From the NCBI RefSeq assembly GCF_001426345.1, contig NZ_LMEM01000009.1, forward strand, positions 636,540 through 700,539: DNA of 64,000 bases, read 5' to 3'. Below, one piece after another: positions 17,128-24,641 of this stretch (position 1 is the first letter of the stretch; the number at the start of each line of letters is the position of its first letter). Source of the stretch: Devosia sp. Root436 (lineage in GTDB: Bacteria > Pseudomonadota > Alphaproteobacteria > Rhizobiales > Devosiaceae). The notes beneath the pieces were generated by a model. It saw nothing but the letters and a program-made list of their open reading frames with translations, did not search any database and was not told the DNA's origin. Position numbers and translations under genes: made by a program.

Positions 17128-18696
17128 ATGATGACCAAGCCAGAGGCCTCTCGGGCCAAGCCCAGCCATATTGCCGACCTCAAGAAGTGGCGCCAGCGCG
17201 AAGAGCTGCTGCTCGCCGGCAAGGCGATGCCGACGCTCGCCGATAGGCGCACCGGCCATTCCCCATTTCACGGATCCGCGCTGCTGGATTTGCGCCAGTT
17301 CTGCACGATGACCATCGGGCGCGATCAGGAGACGCCGGAATGCCTGCAGAGCCTGCAGTCCTGCATCGACGTGCCGACTGCAAAGTCATGCTGGAGCGCA
17401 TATCAACTTGGCGTCGCCAGCGAGGACACCAGCGAGACGCTGCTTTGGCACGCGGCGATCCGCGGGCACCGGCATGCCGTTCGGCGTCTTGTCGAGGACG
17501 CCCTGCAGGACCGGCGACACCACGACCCGATCGGCTGGACGCATTTTGTCGCCCTGGCTCTCGGGCTGACAACAGTCGGCCTCGAGGACGACAGCACGAC
17601 CGAATGCGAGCCCTTCCCCTACCTGCTCGAACGCGGGATGGCGGCGATGCAGTCGATGGGCAGCCACATCGAGACGCTCGAACTCGCTGCCGACGCACTC
17701 GACGACACGGAAGCCGAAGCGGAGACTGGGATGGTCGGCGCCCTGGCAGCGATGAAAGTCGCCCAGGCGGAGGCCCAGGCTGACGCCGAAGCGGTCGAGG
17801 CGATGCTTGAGGATCGCGCGGAGATCCGGCGAGATCCTGCGCTGGTTGTCATCGACGCCGATCCGGATATCAAGCAGCCCAGCTCGCGCGCGGACGTCTG
17901 GAAGGCGTACAGACTGATTATCGGCCAGCCCCTGCGCCTGGTCAGCACGGCTGCCGTGCCGGCGGCGCGGACGGACCTGCACGCTCGCTATCCGCACATG
18001 CATGCCGAGATCGATGCGATCCTCGGGACGCAATCCGCCCTGCAGTCCCTGCGGCTGGCGGTGCTGCTTGTCGGCAATCCCGGCAGCGGCAAGACGACCT
18101 TCGCCAGGGAGATGGCGGACCGTCTTGGCGTGCCGGCGATGACGTATTCCTGCGCCGGCGCCAGCGACGGGGCATTCGGCGGGACGTCCGCGCAGTGGAA
18201 TTCGGCTCGTCCGGCGACGCCGCTGCAGCTCGTCGGACGGACGCGGACAGCGAACCCGCTGATCGTGCTCGACGAGGTCGACAAGATGGGCACGGGCCGG
18301 AACAATGGGTCGCTTGCAGACACCCTGCTGACGTTCCTCGAACCGGCGTCCAGCCGGGTGTTCTTCGACCTGGCGCTGGAGCAGCCAGCCGATCTGTCGG
18401 CGGTCTCCTACATCGCGACGGCCAACTCGCTGGAGGACGTGCCGGCGGCGCTCAGAGATCGCTTCCGGATCGTCAGGATACCGGATGCCGGTTTCGAGCA
18501 TGTCGGAGTCCTGAGCGAGCGCATCATCGCCGATCTCGCGCAACAGCGTGGGCTCGATCGGCGCTGGATCGAACCGCTGGCTCAAGACGAAGTCGATGTC
18601 GTCCGGCAGGCCTGGCGAGGTGGTTCGCTCCGGACGCTGCAGCGCATCGTGACCAGGTTGATCGACGGGCGGGAAGCCCTGATGGGGAGGGCGTGA
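17128..18696 (+). CDS. AAA+ ATPase related to the Lon ATPase domain, without a protease domain
   Basis: A 522-residue protein. The first about 300 residues are largely helical with an acidic coiled region (EAEAETGMVGALAAMKVAQAEAQADAEAVE) and have no family I know. The AAA+ module follows: Walker A VGNPGSGKTT at about 312-321, Walker B LIVLDEVDKMG at about 378-388, sensor 1 YIATANS, and arginine-finger region PAALRDRFRIVRIP. The motifs resemble Lon, but the Ser-Lys protease domain is absent. It would act as a remodelling ATPase. Its stop overlaps the next small gene (TGATG), and the gene lies in the uncharacterised operon 15621-19371. Confidence 0.8.
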   Translation: MMTKPEASRAKPSHIADLKKWRQREELLLAGKAMPTLADRRTGHSPFHGSALLDLRQFCTMTIGRDQETPECLQSLQSCIDVPTAKSCWSAYQLGVASEDTSETLLWHAAIRGHRHAVRRLVEDALQDRRHHDPIGWTHFVALALGLTTVGLEDDSTTECEPFPYLLERGMAAMQSMGSHIETLELAADALDDTEAEAETGMVGALAAMKVAQAEAQADAEAVEAMLEDRAEIRRDPALVVIDADPDIKQPSSRADVWKAYRLIIGQPLRLVSTAAVPAARTDLHARYPHMHAEIDAILGTQSALQSLRLAVLLVGNPGSGKTTFAREMADRLGVPAMTYSCAGASDGAFGGTSAQWNSARPATPLQLVGRTRTANPLIVLDEVDKMGTGRNNGSLADTLLTFLEPASSRVFFDLALEQPADLSAVSYIATANSLEDVPAALRDRFRIVRIPDAGFEHVGVLSERIIADLAQQRGLDRRWIEPLAQDEVDVVRQAWRGGSLRTLQRIVTRLIDGREALMGRA

Positions 18697-18950
18697 TGGT
18701 TATCTATGATCAAGACCGCTTTCTCGCCGCGTCCATGTACAGGGTCGCCCTGGGCCAAGTCATCCGCCTGGGCGACGCGAACGCCCAGGCGCTGGCCGAG
18801 GCCGCATTGGCGGCGCCAGGACCGCTGACGATCCGCGCCCTGGTCGCCGCCGGCTTTGGTCAGCCCTGGCTGGCGTCGGTTCGCGATGCGCTGGCCGAAG
18901 TGGGCATCGCGGGATCGGATGAAGTTTTGGGAGGCATGGATGTCGAATGA
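18696..18950 (+). CDS. small hypothetical protein coupled to the AAA+ gene
   Basis: An 84-residue helical protein, MVIYDQDRFLAASMYRVALGQ. The ATG overlaps the AAA+ stop and its own stop overlaps the next start region, so it is translated as part of the same unit. It may be a partner or adaptor of the ATPase; that rests on position alone. Confidence 0.55.
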   Translation: MVIYDQDRFLAASMYRVALGQVIRLGDANAQALAEAALAAPGPLTIRALVAAGFGQPWLASVRDALAEVGIAGSDEVLGGMDVE

Positions 18951-19371
18951 GTTGATGATTGCCGACGCCCGGCGCCGGCACGTGGACGCCAAGGCCAAGC
19001 GCCTGGAGACGGTCGGCAGCGTGATCCCCGTCGACTGGGACCGGGCCGTCGAGGCCGCCTGGCCGACGATATGGGGAGCCTACAGGTGCGGGCTACCCGG
19101 CGGGTGGGTCGACCTCGTCCTCGCCTTTTCCGAGCACCTGGCCGAGATTGCACCCTTAGTGTGGGTCGAGGACAGCAAAGAGAAGTACGGGGGCATGAGA
19201 GTCGACCTGACGGGTGACCTGACAGAGGAGGCCCAGGCGCTGGCTGAGGTCTATGAGAGCCTGTCGGAACACGTGTGCCAGGACTGCGGTGAGCCAGGGA
19301 GGCTGCGGGAAGACCGAGCGTGGTATGCGACGCTGTGCGACCGGCATGCTGTGGTCCGGGAGCCGACGTGA
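18940..19371 (+). CDS. hypothetical protein with C-terminal zinc-finger-like cysteines
   Basis: A 143-residue protein from ATG 18940, preceded by GAGG, overlapping the previous gene by 11 bp. It has a Trp-rich centre (AAWPTIWGAYRCGLPGGW, then EIAPLVWVEDSKEKYGGMRVD) and a C-terminal CQDCGEPGRL and TLCDRH, giving a C-x2-C and C-x2-H set that could hold one zinc. The motif LVWVEDSKEKYGGMRV is seen in small phage and plasmid proteins of unknown role. It is the last gene of the operon on this strand. Confidence 0.6.
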   Translation: MSNELMIADARRRHVDAKAKRLETVGSVIPVDWDRAVEAAWPTIWGAYRCGLPGGWVDLVLAFSEHLAEIAPLVWVEDSKEKYGGMRVDLTGDLTEEAQALAEVYESLSEHVCQDCGEPGRLREDRAWYATLCDRHAVVREPT

Positions 19372-19424
19372 CATGCCGGCACGTCATTTTAACTTTTCTT
19401 AACTTATACTTTTCACTCAGGTTT

Positions 19425-20426
19425 TCAGGCGGTCGCTGCGATCGGCGCCATCAGGGCGCGGACTTCCTCGACGGTCAGGCAGGGACGCCTGGAATGGACG
19501 ACGCGATGGCATGTGGCGCACAACATATCGAGGTCCGAGATCCGGGTGATGCTGTCGGGCTGCAGCTGCTCGATGGGTGTCGAATGATGGGCTTCGATCG
19601 CCCGCTCGCCGTCCGGACCGTAGACTTCGACGGGGTCCAGGCCGCAGCATATACAGACCAGCTTGCCGCCGTTCTTGGCCTTGAAGTCCTTCTTGGCGAG
19701 CTTGACGATATTGCGGTCCCGCTCCTTGTAGACGTGGATGCGGGTGAGCAGCCGCCCTTCCTTGCCGGTGGCCTCTTCTTCCTCGGTCTCGGGCAGTTCG
19801 GCAGCTTTCTCGAGGACGGTCACCGAGCCGACGTTGGTGCTGCCGAAGATCTCCTGCTGCAGCGCGATGACCGCGTCGGCGGTCCGGCGGATCAGCGCAT
19901 CGTTGACGCCGGCGTTGATTGCGTCCGAGTGGGCCAGGATCGCCGCGGCCAGGTCCGGGTGATGAGCGGCGATATCGGCGATGCCGGCCACGTCCTTGGC
20001 GATCGCCTCCAGGCGGTCCCGGAGTTCGATCAGGAAGTCCGAGTTGCGGATGGTCACCCGGAGTGGAGACAGGGTCACGTCGATCCCGTCATCGTCGATG
20101 ACGTCGAACTCCATGCTGTCCATGACGAAGGACTTGTTCTCCAGCGGGAACGTCACCGCGTGGGTCAGGTCCTCGCGGGCGGGTTCCGGCAGCCTGGCGA
20201 CGGCCATGACGAACTGCGGGAGGTGGAGCTTCTGGCGGTTGTTGCTGTCCAGTTTCCGGAGGCGTGGCTTGCCCTGGGCGCGGACGCCGAATACCTCTGC
20301 CGGGATGGTGATGCCCAAGGGCTCGAACAGGACATGGATGTTCCTGTCGGCCAGCGTTTCCGCCGGCACGAACTCGAATTCCCCACGTCCACCAGAAGAC
20401 CGCCACCTAACGGAGCAAGTTTCCAT
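19425..20426 (-). CDS. HNH endonuclease, probable restriction partner of the adjacent methylase
   Basis: A 333-residue protein, start taken at ATG 20426 (METCSVRWRSSGGRGEFEF). The N-terminal about 230 residues form a putative DNA-recognition part. The C-terminus holds a zinc HNH module: LVCICCGLDP, then AIEAHHSTPIEQL (the HH) and DLDMLCATCHRVVHSRRP (Cys pair and final His). It is divergent from a C5-cytosine methyltransferase 145 bp away. An HNH nuclease beside a methylase fits a type II restriction-modification system, or a McrA-like nuclease that reads modified DNA. Confidence 0.82.
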   Translation of the reverse strand: METCSVRWRSSGGRGEFEFVPAETLADRNIHVLFEPLGITIPAEVFGVRAQGKPRLRKLDSNNRQKLHLPQFVMAVARLPEPAREDLTHAVTFPLENKSFVMDSMEFDVIDDDGIDVTLSPLRVTIRNSDFLIELRDRLEAIAKDVAGIADIAAHHPDLAAAILAHSDAINAGVNDALIRRTADAVIALQQEIFGSTNVGSVTVLEKAAELPETEEEEATGKEGRLLTRIHVYKERDRNIVKLAKKDFKAKNGGKLVCICCGLDPVEVYGPDGERAIEAHHSTPIEQLQPDSITRISDLDMLCATCHRVVHSRRPCLTVEEVRALMAPIAATA

Positions 20427-20484
20427 GCGTTGTCCCGACCGATTCGTAGAAACTCTAGTCACGCGGACCGTTGGAGTCGATCCG

Positions 20485-20512
20485 TTGACGTTCTTAGTAT
20501 GTACTCCATAAT
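20485..20512 (+). promoter_or_regulatory. sigma-70-like promoter for the methyltransferase
   Basis: TTGACG (20485-20490), a 16-bp spacer and CATAAT (20507-20512) lie in the divergent region and point toward the methyltransferase start 60 bp downstream. The spacer contains the dyad AGTA-TG-TACT, a possible control site. Confidence 0.5.
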
Positions 20513-20571
20513 GCGGGCAACACGGGACTACAGCCCGATCACTGATTCGACCGGGTTTTGGGAGGTATTTC

Positions 20572-21531
20572 GTGACTTATAAGGTAGCCTCCTTCTTCTC
20601 GGGGATCGGCGGACTAGACCTGGGCCTTGAGCGCGCCGGCTTCGAGGTGGTTTTCCACTGCGAAGTGAAGCCCTTCTGCCGCGACATCCTGCAGCAGCAC
20701 TGGCCCGACCTCCCCATCGATTCCGACATTCGAGTACTCGACGATGCAAAAATCCCTGAAGCTGATGTTTGGGCAGCAGGATTCCCCTGCCAGGATCTCT
20801 CACTTGCAAGAATGGGGCCGCGATCTGGGCTTCGAGGGAGCCAGTCTGGACTCTTTCACGACTTTATGCGGCTCGTTCGAGCGCGTACGCCAAGAGCCAT
20901 TATCCTCGAAAACGTCCACGGCCTTCTCTCTAGCCACGGAGGACGTGACTTCACCGTCGTACTCCAGGCGCTGGACGAACTCGGGTATGGTGTCGCGTGG
21001 CGTGTGCTTAACAGCAAAGACTTCGGAGTCCCCCAGCAACGCCGTCGCGTCTACATTATTGCCGTACATCGAGACGCAGACGCCGCCGGACAAGTACTTT
21101 TTGAGCCCGAACGCAGCGGTGGGGATACTGAGACGCGTGGACCAGATGGGAAGAAATCTCCCTCCATCTTTCAGACAATCCTTGGAGATCCTCGCAAAGG
21201 CCCCCTCGTCAAAAGCGTAGCCCACTGCATCTACGCAGAGAGCGCCCGCCACACCGGCACCGACTGGTCGCGCAACTACGTCTGGTACCCGGAAGGCCGC
21301 GTCCGCCGGTTCACGCCGAACGAGGTCGAGCGCGTCCAGGGCTTTCCTGACGACTGGACCCGCCCGACGCACTTCGACGAGGCCAAGTCAGACCGGATCG
21401 ACAGCCTGCGCTACCATGCCGTGGGCAATGCCGTGACGCCGCCGGTGGCCGAGTGGGTGGGCAATCGGCTGCATAACGTCCTGCAGATGCAGGACCAGGA
21501 GATCCTGCGCGGGTCGGTGGCTGCCGAGTAA
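20572..21531 (+). CDS. DNA (cytosine-5)-methyltransferase
   Basis: This 319-residue enzyme transfers methyl from S-adenosylmethionine to C5 of cytosine in DNA. Motifs in order: I ASFFSGIGGLDLGL (residues 6-19), IV AGFPCQDLS with the catalytic Cys near 73, VI ILENVHG, VIII GVPQQRRRVYIIA, and X AVGNAVTPP near 290-298. The variable target-recognition region between VIII and X is rather short. With the divergent HNH nuclease it forms a likely restriction-modification pair that would also help maintain the island. The recognition sequence cannot be read from the protein. Confidence 0.93.
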   Translation: MTYKVASFFSGIGGLDLGLERAGFEVVFHCEVKPFCRDILQQHWPDLPIDSDIRVLDDAKIPEADVWAAGFPCQDLSLARMGPRSGLRGSQSGLFHDFMRLVRARTPRAIILENVHGLLSSHGGRDFTVVLQALDELGYGVAWRVLNSKDFGVPQQRRRVYIIAVHRDADAAGQVLFEPERSGGDTETRGPDGKKSPSIFQTILGDPRKGPLVKSVAHCIYAESARHTGTDWSRNYVWYPEGRVRRFTPNEVERVQGFPDDWTRPTHFDEAKSDRIDSLRYHAVGNAVTPPVAEWVGNRLHNVLQMQDQEILRGSVAAE

Positions 21532-21553
21532 GCGCCGCGGGAGGGCCTGGGCA

Positions 21554-22117
21554 TTGTTCAAATGGGGCAAGAAGCCTGAAGCCAAACCCGAGGTGGAACG
21601 CGATCCCAACCTCGACCGCTTGCTGGTCGGCGAATACCGCCGGCTGGAGGACACCATCACCGAAAAGCTCTATGCCGGCGTCGAACCGTTCCGGCCTGTG
21701 GAGCTGCGTTTCTTTTGCATCTCGGCGATAGTGGTCCTGATCGCGGTCTCCGTGAAGGACATGTCGGACGAGGAGAAAGAAGCCGAGGCCCGCCGCTTCT
21801 TCGAATTCGGGACGTTCGAGATTTTCAGCGAATCCGAATATTCGCAGGACGACGAGAACCTGCCCCGGATCGAGAACTCGTTCGCCCACCGGCACTCCAT
21901 TTATGGCGACCCAATCTACAGTTGGCTGTTCCAGGAAAGCCTTGAGGCCGGCTTGGTGATCGTCGCGGATCTTGATCACCATGTCTGGGTGAACGAGCGC
22001 AGCGGCTTCGAACTGCCGGCAGCGCTACGGGAATTGCAGAATGCATTGATGGATGCCGGGCGGGTGTTGCACGCCGCATATCGCGCCTATCCTCCCAACG
22101 GAGCGAGAACCACATGA
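21554..22117 (+). CDS. hypothetical protein, paralogue of the 40340 gene
   Basis: A 187-residue protein with a TTG start at 21554 (MFKWGKKPEAKPEVE) and GGAGG about 15 bases upstream. A moderately hydrophobic stretch FRPVELRFFCISAIVVLIAV lies near residues 53-72, followed by an acidic helical body. The N-terminus and the segment RPVELRFFCISAIVVLI match RPEISFFAMSAISVYI in the gene at 40340, so the two are divergent paralogues. It overlaps the next gene by 4 bp. Function is unknown; a membrane-associated protein is possible. Confidence 0.6.
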   Translation: MFKWGKKPEAKPEVERDPNLDRLLVGEYRRLEDTITEKLYAGVEPFRPVELRFFCISAIVVLIAVSVKDMSDEEKEAEARRFFEFGTFEIFSESEYSQDDENLPRIENSFAHRHSIYGDPIYSWLFQESLEAGLVIVADLDHHVWVNERSGFELPAALRELQNALMDAGRVLHAAYRAYPPNGARTT

Positions 22118-22674
22118 ACTGGCGGGTTTACGCTACCCAAACGAGCGACGTGGTCCTGAAGCTGTTTCGGGAGGATCAAGAGCTACTTGCCGACGCCGCC
22201 GGCGCCGTGTTGGCGATGCACCAGGACACCCATCTCGGGTTCGGGATCGACATGCACAGGACTGACGACGCGGTCTGGAATGCCGCGATGGACAAGATGC
22301 AGCCGAACCGGATGGGCAAGTTTCCGGACCGAGTGATGATCGTCATGAAGATGTTGCCGGACATTGACAACGCCTGGCTCGACTTCATTCAGAACGAGCG
22401 GCCCGCTGACATTTCCGATAGCCGGTGGCAGGCGCTGTCGCTGATGGCGCGCTTCCGTTCCAATGCGGCCCGTACCTGGCTGATGACGATAATGTCCAAG
22501 CAGGACACCGATACTGGCGGCGAAATGCGGATGTCCGTCGAGACGATCTGGATGGCGCTGGCCACCGTCCCGCGTGCTGTCGCCGTGGAGCGGGCCGCGG
22601 AGTATGTCGGTACATTCTATGACGGGGTGAAGAACGAGGGCATCAACCCCAAGGCGTGGCCCCAGATAGAATGA
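22114..22674 (+). CDS. hypothetical protein
   Basis: A 186-residue protein, ATG overlapping the previous stop. It is soluble and helical, with MDKMQPNRMGKFPDRVMIVMKMLPDIDNAWLDF in the middle and VPRAVAVERAAEYVGTFYDG near the end. No family is recognised. It appears to work with the upstream gene, since the two are translationally coupled. Confidence 0.6.
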   Translation: MNWRVYATQTSDVVLKLFREDQELLADAAGAVLAMHQDTHLGFGIDMHRTDDAVWNAAMDKMQPNRMGKFPDRVMIVMKMLPDIDNAWLDFIQNERPADISDSRWQALSLMARFRSNAARTWLMTIMSKQDTDTGGEMRMSVETIWMALATVPRAVAVERAAEYVGTFYDGVKNEGINPKAWPQIE

Positions 22675-22718
22675 CCAACGGCTCCAGGTCCGGGACTTCA
22701 TAGTCCTCCGGGCACTCG

Positions 22719-22910
22719 TCAGGGTCCATCCCGCCGCTCCAGTTGCTTCCTGCCTTGATGGGCCAGGCTCGACAGCGTCCGAACGGTCAGCCAGCCCCAG
22801 CGCTCCTGGGCGGCTTCATAACCGTACTCGTCGATGACCTGCGCCACAGTGATCGCGCATGGCTGGCGCCGAACCGCGGTGTCCCAGGAGTGCGTGTCGT
22901 TGACGCTCAT
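22719..22910 (-). CDS. small hypothetical protein at the end of the lysis-like cassette
   Basis: A 63-residue protein, MSVNDTHSWDTAVRRQ, with central AQVIDEYGYEAAQERWGWLTVRTL. Its ATG overlaps the stop of the preceding coiled-coil membrane gene (ATGA), so it belongs to the same minus-strand operon. No family is recognised. Confidence 0.55.
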   Translation of the reverse strand: MSVNDTHSWDTAVRRQPCAITVAQVIDEYGYEAAQERWGWLTVRTLSSLAHQGRKQLERRDGP

Positions 22911-23281
22911 GGCAGCGGGCTGAAAGCCCTGTCCTCGAGGCGATCGAGCCGGCGGCGCATTTCGTCCGCTTCCCGCATCGTGGCGCTCCAGTGGTTCTCC
23001 ATCTCAACTCGCGGGACTACGCGGTCCTGCAGCTGCCGCAGGTCGTATTCCTGTCTCACGATGGTGCTGTCGATCGGCGCCTTCCAGCCGGCCAGAACCA
23101 GCCCCAGGATGGTGACCACCAGGCCCAGCGCCGCGACGATGAGAATCCACTGCGGGCGGAACCTGGTGTCGAACTTCTCGCCCAGGCTGGTGATGGCCAC
23201 GCCGATCTTGTCGATCGACGCTTCGATGGCGGTAACGCGTTGGTCGAGGCGGTCGTAGGAGGGGTCGCGAGGCGTAGTCAC
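22907..23281 (-). CDS. membrane protein with flanking coiled coils
   Basis: A 124-residue protein starting at GTG 23281, which overlaps the previous stop (GTGA) and has GGAG eight bases upstream. Layout: a helix YDRLDQRVTAIEASIDKIG, one transmembrane segment ILIVAALGLVVTILGLVLAGW, then a second helix MREADEMRRRLDRLEDRAF. Proteins with this layout are common in phage lysis regions. The larger open frame upstream of the GTG is not used. Confidence 0.65.
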   Translation of the reverse strand: MTTPRDPSYDRLDQRVTAIEASIDKIGVAITSLGEKFDTRFRPQWILIVAALGLVVTILGLVLAGWKAPIDSTIVRQEYDLRQLQDRVVPRVEMENHWSATMREADEMRRRLDRLEDRAFSPLP

Positions 23282-23616
23282 TTGGCAGGCTCCAGGATGC
23301 GCCTGACGGAGCCAAGCTTGTAGCGGCAGTCCTCGCCGGCGGCGGCCAGGTCGACGACATAGAGGGAGACATCGCGCTGCGTGCCGGCTGATGGCGCGGG
23401 CGGCTGCGGCGTGCAGGAAAGGAGCTAGGAAGGCATGATGGGCGTCAGGGTCCCGCAGCCGGCCAGACACAAGACCAGCATCAGCACGATCACGGGCATT
23501 GCTGGATGAAAGGCGATGCGGAGCGCGTACAGCAGAGCGCTGTACGCGCTGGGGTCTTTGTCCATGCTCGGGTCAACTTGCCCGTCAGCGGGCTTCCTGG
23601 AGGATTGATTTCTCAT
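23278..23616 (-). pseudogene. outer-spanin-like (Rz1-type) lipoprotein gene split by an in-frame amber codon
   Basis: From ATG 23616 (overlapping the inner-spanin gene by 4 bp) the frame gives 63 residues with a signal and lipobox, VIVLMLVLCLAGCGTLTPIMPS. It then stops at TAG 23427-23425. The same frame continues for 48 codons with a Pro-rich start LLSCTPQPPAPSAG and a sensible body DVSLYVVDLAAAGEDCRYK, ending in TGA at 23278 that overlaps the next GTG. No start codon follows the amber before the body. Either the gene is broken by a nonsense mutation, the amber is suppressed, or the short 63-residue lipoprotein is the product. Overlap with the Rz-like gene fits an o-spanin. Confidence 0.55.
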
Positions 23617-23924
23617 TCGACCCCTCCGATTTCATCGGCTGCCCGGAGGCCGTCCCAGAGGACCGGTGCCACGTCGCCGTCCTCGGTATCCGGTGCAGCG
23701 ATGATCGATTCACGCCGCTCCTGGACGATGGCATTGCGCCGGTCGGCAGCGGCGCGTTCAGCGGCAAGTTCGTCGATGGCACGGAAGGCGGCGTCGCGCT
23801 GGTCGAAGGCCGCATCGCGTTCGGCACGGGCGTCATGAAGCTGCCCGGGCAGCCACCAGGTGGAAGCTGCCAACAGGATCACGACGGTCGCGACGAACGC
23901 GAGGATGGCGGGACGGAGGTTCAC
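23613..23924 (-). CDS. inner-spanin-like (Rz-type) membrane protein
   Basis: A 103-residue protein with one N-terminal transmembrane helix (AILAFVATVVILLAASTWWL) followed by a periplasmic charged coiled coil (LHDARAERDAAFDQRDAAFRAIDELAAERAAAD). This is the typical plan of phage i-spanins, which disrupt the outer membrane at lysis with a lipoprotein partner. It overlaps the holin-like gene upstream and the lipoprotein gene downstream, each by 4 bp. Sequence conservation in this class is low, so the call rests on topology and gene order. Confidence 0.62.
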   Translation of the reverse strand: MNLRPAILAFVATVVILLAASTWWLPGQLHDARAERDAAFDQRDAAFRAIDELAAERAAADRRNAIVQERRESIIAAPDTEDGDVAPVLWDGLRAADEIGGVE

Positions 23925-24082
23925 TTCCGGCGCGCCCGTTCAGCGATCTCGCGCAGCAGCATCACCGCCACGACGATGGTCGAGCACGTCTGGAGCCACA
24001 GTGGTGCCTCGACGATCGCCAGCATCAACAGGGTGATGATCGACGTGTCGAGGAGACGCTCGCTCCGCCCTACCTGAATCAC
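23921..24082 (-). CDS. small holin-like membrane protein
   Basis: A 53-residue protein from GTG 24082, with hydrophobic stretches SIITLLMLAIVEAPLWL and TCSTIVVAVMLL and a basic tail REIAERARRK. Two short membrane segments with a positively charged end are typical of small holins. It is the first gene of the minus-strand cassette holin-spanin-spanin-membrane protein. The start is uncertain because the frame stays open to 24262. Confidence 0.5.
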   Translation of the reverse strand: MIQVGRSERLLDTSIITLLMLAIVEAPLWLQTCSTIVVAVMLLREIAERARRK

Positions 24083-24641
24083 CTTCGGGTAGGTGGATCG
24101 CCCGCCGCAGGCTGAAGCAGTCGTAATCACCGCGAAGGATTCGCTCGCGATCCTTCGAATTGAGGGGTCGTTTCGAGGACATGATGTCGGCTGGCCTGAG
24201 CCGCTTCTCGACGATGCGCCTGCGAACCGCGTCCATGACGCCGTCGCGGGCCCGCTTCTCACGGAACGAAACGAAGGGATCGGTTGTGAAACGTGCCGTC
24301 AATGTGATGCTCTGGCTAGTCCAATTGACGGAGTATCCTTGCAATTTCGGCAATGCTCCAGAGCAACGCAGAAGAAATCCGTTTGATGTTGGAAGGATTG
24401 GCAGCGCGATCCATGACAATCGTTCGAAATTCGAATGATCTTCGTCGCTTTAACCGAGTGGACTTAAAATCCACTCGTCCGCGTCTGCTACAAAATCCAA
24501 TGTTGACAACAGGCCACACTTCGGATTTCGGACCGGTTTTTAAATAAACCTGTTGATGTCTGCTTCAGTTGGCAGCACACTAAGGATTACCACCGGGCGT
24601 TTGCAGCGCCTCCACGACACTGACAAGACAGGCATTCAAGG
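24083..24641. other. divergent control region between the lysis-like cassette and the primase gene
   Basis: This 560-bp stretch holds a 21-bp palindrome (listed separately) and a perfect 8-bp-stem hairpin at 24455-24477. The hairpin's seven-base loop CTTAAAA reproduces a tRNA-Leu(UAA) anticodon arm; the rest of a tRNA is missing. A minus-strand frame (from about 24302 or ATG 24236) reads MDAVRRRIVEKRLRPADIM, then RERILRGDYDCFSLRRAI, which resembles a small XRE-type DNA-binding protein, but its end runs into the holin gene in another frame; it may be a truncated regulator. Confidence 0.4.
24419..24439. promoter_or_regulatory. 21-bp palindromic operator candidate
   Basis: Arms ATCGTTCGAA (24419-24428) and TTCGAATGAT (24430-24439) around a central A match at 9 of 10 positions. 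It stands between two divergent transcription units in a region with a lower GC content. Its symmetry suggests a dimeric repressor site. Confidence 0.45.

Noticed and set aside
17386-18585. 399-residue minus-strand frame opposite the AAA+ gene
   Set aside because: Shadow frame rich in Arg, His and Pro; the AAA+ motifs are on the plus strand.
20744-21220. 158-residue plus-strand frame inside the methyltransferase
   Set aside because: It overlaps essential methylase motifs in another frame.
24440-24530. tRNA-Leu(UAA) gene
   Set aside because: Only an anticodon-arm-like hairpin is present; there is no acceptor stem, D-arm or T-arm.
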